From: Zeus faber | Taxonomy: Eukaryota > Chordata > Actinopteri > Zeiformes > Zeidae | Direction: 5' to 3' | Length of the DNA: 64,000 nt | NCBI GenBank assembly: GCA_960531495.1 | Contig: OY482847.1 | Location: 25,970,775-26,034,774 of the forward strand | In this document: piece after piece, positions 50,329-64,000 of the stretch | How positions within the stretch are numbered: position 1 is the stretch's first letter | Layout of the letters: each line of letters begins with the position of its first letter | Translations under genes and position numbers: made by a program | Notes under the pieces: model-generated | The model's database searches: none | Told to the model about the DNA's origin: nothing | The model's input: the letters and a program-made list of their open reading frames with translations, nothing else

Positions 50329-50758
50329 GGTGTGGGAGGGGGGGCGGCTTGTCATCTCAGTCACGTTTTTCTACCTGGATGGCGATAACTTTGAGGACGA
50401 CCTTGGAGGATGAAGACTCCCTCAAGTTTCGTCGGCAAAACCGGGCGGCGTTCCTCCCGCTCATTTCCGCGCGTCCTCCGGTGACAGATGTTGGGATTTA
50501 AAGCATATTACCTGCGCGGGAAGGAAACAGAGAGCCATTATCTCGCCAAAGTGGCGGCGCGCTAATGAAACGGTCTCTCAGCCCTGGGATCCGGCGGCGG
50601 GCTGTCAGTCGCAGCTCGCGGCTGACACATCGGGGCGACACAATGAGATGAAGCTTGTGGAGGAGGAAAAAAAATAAAATGAAAATAATTTGCGGAGAAG
50701 ACAGATAAGGCTGCAGTGCCTGGATGCCAGCAGGGGGCCTTTGAGTTGACTCCAGGAG

Positions 50759-50793
50759 AAGGGGCGGTGGGGTGGGGTGGGGTGGGGTGGGTT
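50759..50793 (+). repeat. (GGGGT)n G-quadruplex-prone repeat
   Basis: Five consecutive GTGGG-type blocks, each with four Gs, spaced by single T bases, which is an ideal G-quadruplex pattern. Confidence 0.75.
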
Positions 50794-51859
50794 TGGATCT
50801 TGTGGGGGAGGCAGACGGGAGAGTAAACAGTATCTGGTATTAAAAAAACAACAACAACAGCAGCAGCAGAAGCGGCAACGGCCCCTTAATCGAGTGGCTG
50901 TTTTAAAATGCAAAGCCTCATTCCTTCAGTTCATCAGAGCCCGGTGTGATTAAAAGGAAAACACATTTTATGCTCCATTTTGCTGCCTAAATTGGCTGTT
51001 TAAACACCAAACTGATATTTGGAACAGCATAATATCATAATTAGGCATCATGAGTGGGGAAGTGAAATATGTCAGGAGTCTAGGGAAACTTTTCCGATAA
51101 TTATATGCACAGTTAGATAAACATGTTTGCCTGTACTGTACATACACACGTATACATTTATTTTTGGTAAACTTCAGAACTCACCTTGTGTATCTTCAAG
51201 AGGCCATGTCGGGAGGGTGGGGAATGTAAAGAGAAGTGATTTGGAATTTAGGCCCTCATCCTTGATTCTTGAAAGCCGAGAATGTTCCATGAAACTAAAA
51301 AGTTACTAGAAGGTATAAACCTGATGCCCTATCATCTATATTTATACACCTTGGGAAGTCTTGGGTAATTGCCTCTGTATCTTAGGGAATAGGTTCTCTG
51401 AAAGTCACCAGATGGGAAAAGGGTTTTACAAAATAAATCAATGGAAGTACGTGGTTAGAGAGGGAAAAGGTTAGAGATTTTGCCTTCTAATTTCATTCAT
51501 TGTTCAAAGACCGTGTTATGCCACGTCAACTCTATCCATTTCAATAAAGAGAAGATGTTACATTTGAAAAGAATAACACCCACACTGGTTCTGTTGATAA
51601 ATGTTCTGTTGTCAACACCAGCCACCAGGTGCAATGGGATCTCTGGGGTCCTACCTACGCCCTCGCAGTCTTTTACAGGGATGGAAGTCAATATTAGCAC
51701 ATCCATCATGCAGTGTGATGCAGGGCCGTAAACACCACCTTGTTTTCAGCTACCGGCCCCGAGGTTTCTCTGCCCTCCATGACTCTTTACAGGCCCCGCA
51801 GAGAGCCGTCAGCCCGGGCAGACGCAGGAAGTGCTCACTGGGAGGCAACCCTGCCGGCT

Positions 51860-52337
51860 GGGTTGCCTCCCAGGTGCCCCTTGGAGGCTGCTCGCTGTCA
51901 TGGCGGCTGTCAGCCTTGCTCCTACTGCGTGGCTTCTCTGTGGCGGGGGCCCCGGGTGTCGGCGGTGGTGCAGGGGCCACATATCTGGCTGTCTGCAGGC
52001 GTTGGCGGGGTGTGGGTCTGTCGGCGTGGGACCTGGCTCCGGGCCTGTGGTCTGTGCCTGGCGCCTGTGGCCCAGGTTCTGCGCTTGCGGTTACGTCTTG
52101 TGCCTGCGTGTGAGGGTGGGTTGTATGTGCACTCTTTGGGGGTGCAGGGTCTTCTGGTGCTCTCCGGGACTGGTTTATGCTCCTCGGGGACGTGCGCGGG
52201 TGTTGCTCCGCGGGCTCCCGGCTTCTCTGGGGGCTGGGGGGACTTCTGTGGCTGCAGGGCGGGGTGCTCCCGGCTTCTCAGGGGTGGCTGTGGGGTCTTT
52301 TCCGCTGCTGGGGGGGCGCCACGATATTCTGACCCGC

Positions 52338-52374
<37 letters not shown>

Positions 52375-52375
52375 T
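51860..52375 (+). mobile_element. Retroposon family, copy 4 (core + (CA)n, no 3' part)
   Basis: The GC-rich core matches copies 1 and 3: GGCTTCTCTGTGGCGGG, then GTTCTGCGCTTGCGGTTACG, then the GGTTGTATGTG and GGTGCAGGGTCTT segments. It ends in CGCCACGATATTCTGACC and (CA)n at about 52336-52371, where the sequence changes. The AT-rich 3' part is absent, so this copy is 3'-deleted or the boundary was rearranged. The left edge is approximate. Confidence 0.65.
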
Positions 52376-53689
52376 GACATGATTTTCAAACCCGAATGTC
52401 AATAGAATGCATATCTAAAAATAAATTTAAACTTTGAACCTTGTCACACGGCAGTAAAATTAGAGTCGAGAAGTAGCAGAGTAGAGAACTGCACAGGAAA
52501 ATAGGAGTTGCGGCGCCAGCTCTTCCCATTATCTTATCTTACTACCCTTGAGGTTGCTCTTAAACACCTCAAGGCTGCTCTTAGGCACCGGAATCCTAGA
52601 ACTGCGATTCCTTTGCTTTAGACTTTTAATAAAACGACTTATAAAACGCTTGTCTTGTTCTTTGCCAACAGTACCACGTTTCACTCGGCAGGGCCAAGGA
52701 ACTCTTGGTGCAACATTATTAGACATTTAGACGGTATTAGGCCTACCTACCAAATATTCACAAACTCCCCAATGCCCTGCCTGCTTTGTCAAGCACTATT
52801 TTGGGAGAGGTTAATTCCAATATTCAATACAAATACATCCAATACCAACACAGATGAAGGCTGGACACCATTTCTAATTTAGTTCCTGTTCTGCAGGTGG
52901 CCTTCAGTCACGCACATCATGCGCCTTTTAATTTATTTTCTCTTCGTAATCGTGAAGCAGCTCGCGCGGCCATGTGTTTGAAACGTGCAATAAATAGGTA
53001 GAACGCGTGAGATTGAACAAATGTTTTGCTCGGAGGATCCTACATGGTCGGAAATAAAAGGGCAGCCGCCGTCCCAAAGCGTCCCCGCGTTCACGAGGGA
53101 AGGACCGGGCGGCAGGGAAAGAAAATAAAGGTTTGTGGGACGAGGACGGAGGCGGCAATGTCTTGGCGGAAGGGAGGAGAAGACAGGGTTTGGAAGAGAG
53201 AGATCACCGAGGAGGTTTCCGACCCCTCGCGCACCAGGGGGAACTCCCGGCGAGGGCATTAGTAACCGTGGGAGACCCCGAGTTTTTTTAATTTTTTTTT
53301 AATGAAGATTGACAGGATTACTGAGCCTTCGGGCATATTACAAAAGTTAAACGGTGGGGCCGGGGGGCACTGCCTTGTTTAGTCTTAGCGGAATTTAAAG
53401 GGGACCAATAACGGTTCTTGTCTTCGGTAGAAAAACAATGGAATTTTTATCGTACTTTTGAGTCACCGTCATGTCTCAATTGGGATTTCTGATCACTTTA
53501 GGTCTATTCTCCGTTTCTTATAATTATGCTTGTGATTTCTACCTTTCCTTTCGAACATTGTTGACGTCGCCCCCAACCAAAGCACGTTTAACATGAAATC
53601 CAAACCATGGGGGGAATCACCTTGGGAGTTAGTTTGTTTACCATATTAATCAGGTGTGTTATCGATCACCGAGCGCTGCTCTAGAGATA

Positions 53690-54130
53690 CCGAGTAATAA
53701 TCTGGGGTTTCCTCCGAGAAGCTTCCGCTTCAGAGGAGCCGGGGAGCGTCTGTCGCCGAAGGCGCTTTGAACGTTGAACGCCGCGCGTCTTCCCCCGCGT
53801 GAATATTGAACCGCTGCGCTATTACACGGAGACACGCGCGGGTATTGTTTGTGATATTGTTCCACGGGCTGAGTGAAAGGCTGGATCACAGCGGCCAATC
53901 ATCCCTCCGCTGTTTGACTCGGAAAGTCGCGGCTTTCGAAAAAGAAGGTACAAACTGTCACCGGGGGTGTTTCAGGAGGCGCACGTGAGCACAACTCAGC
54001 CACTGAAGCTCGGAAAGGGCAGGACGCCGGGCGAAGGTTCCTACGCCGCGTCTTCGTCGAACCGCAGGGCGCTGAGAGGAAGTGGAGTCCAGACGGATGG
54101 TGTGAGACGAGCGGCACTTCCTGTCCGCTA
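53690..54130. promoter_or_regulatory. Intergenic CpG-rich block
   Basis: Dense CpG dinucleotides (for example GTCGCCGAAGGCGC, AACGCCGCGCG, ACGCCGCGTCTTCGTCG) stand out from the AT-rich surroundings. No start exon with a signal or known domain was seen on either strand. It may be an unannotated promoter or enhancer; the role is unknown. Confidence 0.4.
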
Positions 54131-54569
54131 CAACTTCAAGTGGCTTCGAGTGTTAATGCATCCACTTGACCGGACTGGCGGAAACACATTATACGAAAAT
54201 TGGGTTTGTGGTTCGCCGACGTCTTATCATCCGAGCCCTGTCAAACACTGCGCGGTCCACGTAACTTCAGGAAACTACAGCAAAAATAAATGAATAAAGG
54301 AAATCGGCTCCAAAAGCAGTTTTGCGTTCCATTCAATCAAATGAAGACATGAGACACCAGACACAAGTCAGACAGGCAGACAGGCCACTCAGAATTCTGA
54401 GTATAATCTCACCTGGGCTGAATAGAGGATGAAGCAACACCTTTAAAATATACTTTAAAATGGGCGTGAGATCGATTTTCATGTGAAAATCTAATATCTT
54501 CTTCACCGTAGAAAGAGCTGGAATATTCAGCGTCGATGTTTTCCACTCTAACACAAGAGGCGGTTTTTT

Positions 54570-54639
54570 AAATGTTAGGAAAAAAATGTGTGTGTGTGTG
54601 TGGGGGGGGGGGGGTGGGGGGGGGGGGTTCCTAACATTT
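54570..54639. repeat. 11-bp inverted repeat enclosing (TG)n and two poly-G runs
   Basis: AAATGTTAGGA (54570-54580) and TCCTAACATTT (54629-54639) are perfect inverted repeats. Between them lie (TG)n and G runs of about 12 and 12 separated by one T. Confidence 0.85.
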
Positions 54640-56834
54640 GAGCATAGAACATCTCAAAGTGGAATTCTAAAGCCCACACATTTTTAATGGGAAAGCCTGC
54701 AAGAACATCAAAGCAACGCATACATTGACACAGGATTATAAATAGGCCGATAAGTTTTGAGTTCTCTTTGGGCGAGGAAATAATGGAGCCTGTAATGTCA
54801 AGAGACTGGTTGAATCTGGTGGAATACGCGTTCCGTTTGTGACCGGTTCTCAAAAACGCCGAATCAAAATGCCGGGCTTGGGCTCACCGGAGGGGTCCGG
54901 TACGTCTTTTGTGTTTCTCCTCATGTATCCTTGCATCATATTCAGCCTCCAGGTTCCCTCCATCGGTGTCCGGCAACGCTCCCGGTCAGAACCAGGAAAG
55001 AAAACACTCCGGTGAGGATTCCATGAGGTCGCTGGAAAACACCAGCGGTTCCCACCAAAGAGGAAAGCAGGGTGATCGAAGGTTGAAGGTGGTGCAAACC
55101 TATGGTTAACAGAGGTTTGAGTCTGACAAATTGGGAGTTTTAAAGCCCACACGACGATACGGAAACAATTACCGACCTTGAATTCATGATTAATGTACTT
55201 GCTCTTATGCATCATTCACCAGTTGTGTTCTTTTCTTTTTTCCGTCATGGTATGTTCACAGGAAGCTCGTCCTCCTCCTGAGAGGATGCTGATATTTCTT
55301 TACGCTTTCCTTGAGCTATTGAATTCTTCCTCCAAGAAGGAACGATTTCTCCATTTTCTAAGATGAGAGCAGAGTGTCACAAATCCACTGTTGACCTTAC
55401 ATCCCCGGTCTGGTTGGTTGTCACCGACTGGGATAATGGTATAGATATGGCGCAGATTGATTCCTTGATTTGTATCAAGATCCTGAGTCTTCCTCCTCTT
55501 TTTGGAAGGATTCTGAAGAGTACAACAATTGTGCGACCCCCATGAGGACTGACACGGTTTAGCTTCTACTTAGCCGGGGGGCGGCCTTTGCTCTAAAAGA
55601 GTTTATACACGCCACTAACCTCCCACTTTGATAAGTTTATGAGATGTAAACGCAAGAAACCTCATTGATCGGCAATCTAGAATGCTGTTCATGGATCTAT
55701 CAACTGAGGCAACTGACAAAAAAAAACCCCACCCAATCATTGAGACATTTTAGAGCTTTGAAAATCAATTCTCAACCTATGTCGGACAAACAGGGATCAC
55801 CCAATCTCATGTTTAACATCCAATCATCAAAATCAATCAGGACAGTATAACCAAAACAAAAACTCAACTACATCATCTTTAATAAGAGTATAGTACATAT
55901 CAGTATTATTAGTAGTAATAGTAGTATTAGTACTACGTTTGTTTTTTATTTTTTATAAAATATCACTGTTTTCATGACTCCTTCAAGGGAAACTTAAAGT
56001 GAAAATCCGAAATAAACCTTTGCAAACAGCCGCTATCTTTTTTAGGACTTATATATTCATGCGAACTTCTGTGGAGGTTATATATGGAAGGAAGCAAGAT
56101 TAACTTAGATTTCTCACTCAACTATTGTTCAATATTGAGAAAAACGGTTTTATTCATTGACCTTTCACTGGCTGAAGAATGTGACATGATATTTTCTAAA
56201 TATTTACAGAAATCAGTGTCAGTTATTGGACCATTGTGATAACTAGTCCTCGACTTGAAAGAAGCTAACACAATTGTGAGTAATATCGAGCTCAATATTG
56301 AAAGATCATTGTCATTTAAATCCTGTTGCTCTGCGGGGAAATGTGTATTGTTAGATAATTGGGGAGATTCTTAAACCACATTGCCCCCTATTGGTAACAA
56401 TGAAAATAGCTTAAAAATTGACAAATTATATGAATTATTGATCATGTTTCTGGAAATAATGGAAACAGGGAAATCTTCTTTTTTCAACTATTTAATATAA
56501 TAAATACATTCCTATAAAAAGATCACATTTAACCACATAAAAAACCCACACGGCTTTCATCACTATTTACATTCGGCGTGGCACAAACAATGAGCTAAAA
56601 TACAATAAAGTCTGATTCTGTGACAGATTGAAAACAACAATATTTCCAGAGTAACTGTCATAGCCACCAACGCCTGATCAATGTGACAACGTTCCGTCTT
56701 AACAATGTTCAGAATTGTAGCACGTAACATCTGAAGAAACGGAAGGGTTGGTCAGGTGAAAAATAAAAGCTTTGTTCTGGTCGCTGTTGTTTAAGATTAG
56801 ATTGAGATTAAACTGGACAAGCCTTAGCTCGTCT

Positions 56835-56976
<142 letters not shown>

Positions 56977-57278
56977 GGCCATGGAATGTCTTTTCTGCAT
57001 TTTTTTCCCCATTGAGAATTGTCCCTCCTCGTGGGGCAGGCCAGGAGCGGTGGGCAGGTTACAGCGCCCGGGGACCATCGCTGGTCAAATGATGTTTCTT
57101 GAGAAATTCCGAAAAGTTTGAAGTATTGTGAACCATCTACTGACGACAAAAGCCTATAAAGTGAGTCAAGGATTCACACTTTAAATGTATGTTAAACTCA
57201 ATACTATGAACTAAGCTCGGTATCTCCATCTTCTTTAAAAATGGAAGAACGCTTGATGGCTGGATTGTCGTTTGGAGA

Positions 57279-63840
<6,562 letters not shown>

Positions 63841-64000
63841 CTGAGGCGAGAGCGAGAGGAAAAAAAAAAGAGGAGGGAGGGATTTTCAGCAAGTGCTGAA
63901 AAGTCGTTCGACAAACCCATTTAAAAAAAGGCAGAGGCACAGCGGGAGGTCCAGAGAGCACGTTTTTTGGGGAGAAGAATAATGCCTCGCAAAGTCCTGG

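Larger units (their letters stand above)
45577..51859. other. Intergenic, no gene seen
   Basis: No coding exon was recognised. The stretch holds a G run at about 45751-45769, a 32-bp minisatellite (46441-46768), a 10-bp minisatellite (48871-48920), a (GT)n/(GTGC)n array (50251-50328) and a GGGGT repeat (50759-50793). The remainder is mostly unique AT-rich sequence, with complex stretches at about 46070-46200 and 49690-49990. Confidence 0.55.
52376..56834. other. Intergenic, no gene seen
   Basis: No coding exon was recognised. About 53690-54130 is CpG-rich, 54570-54639 is a stem flanking G runs, and the rest is unremarkable AT-rich sequence downstream of bbs4. Confidence 0.55.

Noticed and set aside
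63841-64000. A further bbs4 exon upstream of 63840
   Set aside because: No in-phase segment resembling the expected residues before Ala74 with splice sites is present; the exon must lie beyond the window.

Overview
The window is vertebrate genomic DNA, almost certainly from a teleost fish. It holds intron-split genes with GT-AG junctions, very many (CA)n/(GT)n and (GA)n microsatellites, and hAT, Tc1-like, L2/CR1-like and gypsy-type repeats of the kinds typical of fish. No tRNA, rRNA, CRISPR array or bacterial-style operon was recognised.

Two protein-coding genes can be supported, both on the minus strand. At the right end (57279-63840) twelve consecutive coding exons of bbs4 (BBSome subunit 4, a TPR protein) are readable with matching splice phases, down to the stop codon. 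The exons for the first ~73 residues lie beyond position 64000. Near the left end (6676-6760) is a signal-peptide exon that fits neo1 (neogenin 1). It has a good start context, a GTAAAG donor and a phase-1 intron, and it is followed upstream by a CpG island (about 7085-7720). Everything to its left (1-6675) is then neo1 intron 1, and the rest of neo1 lies outside the window. The order bbs4 -> neo1, both in the same direction, matches human 15q24, but the ADPGK gene that separates them in human was not seen in the ~50 kb between them.

The ~50 kb between the genes is non-coding and repeat-rich. Two clusters stand out. At 14394-21072 a decayed hAT transposon is interrupted by a 1.76-kb retroposon flanked by an 18-bp target-site duplication, and that retroposon carries a gypsy-type solo LTR (three-layer nest). 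At 40849-45570 there are two foldback elements, a Tc1-like 5' fragment and an inverted copy of the same retroposon, itself split by an L2/CR1-like 3' tail. The retroposon family (GC-rich core, (CA)n block, AT-rich ~550-bp 3' part, A-rich end, no intact ORF) occurs four times in the window and is the most interesting feature. Other notable structures are a near-perfect 151-bp palindrome in neo1 intron 1, a 32-bp minisatellite, an AATAAA-bearing 10-bp minisatellite, an intergenic CpG cluster, and two bbs4 splice sites that directly abut repeats.
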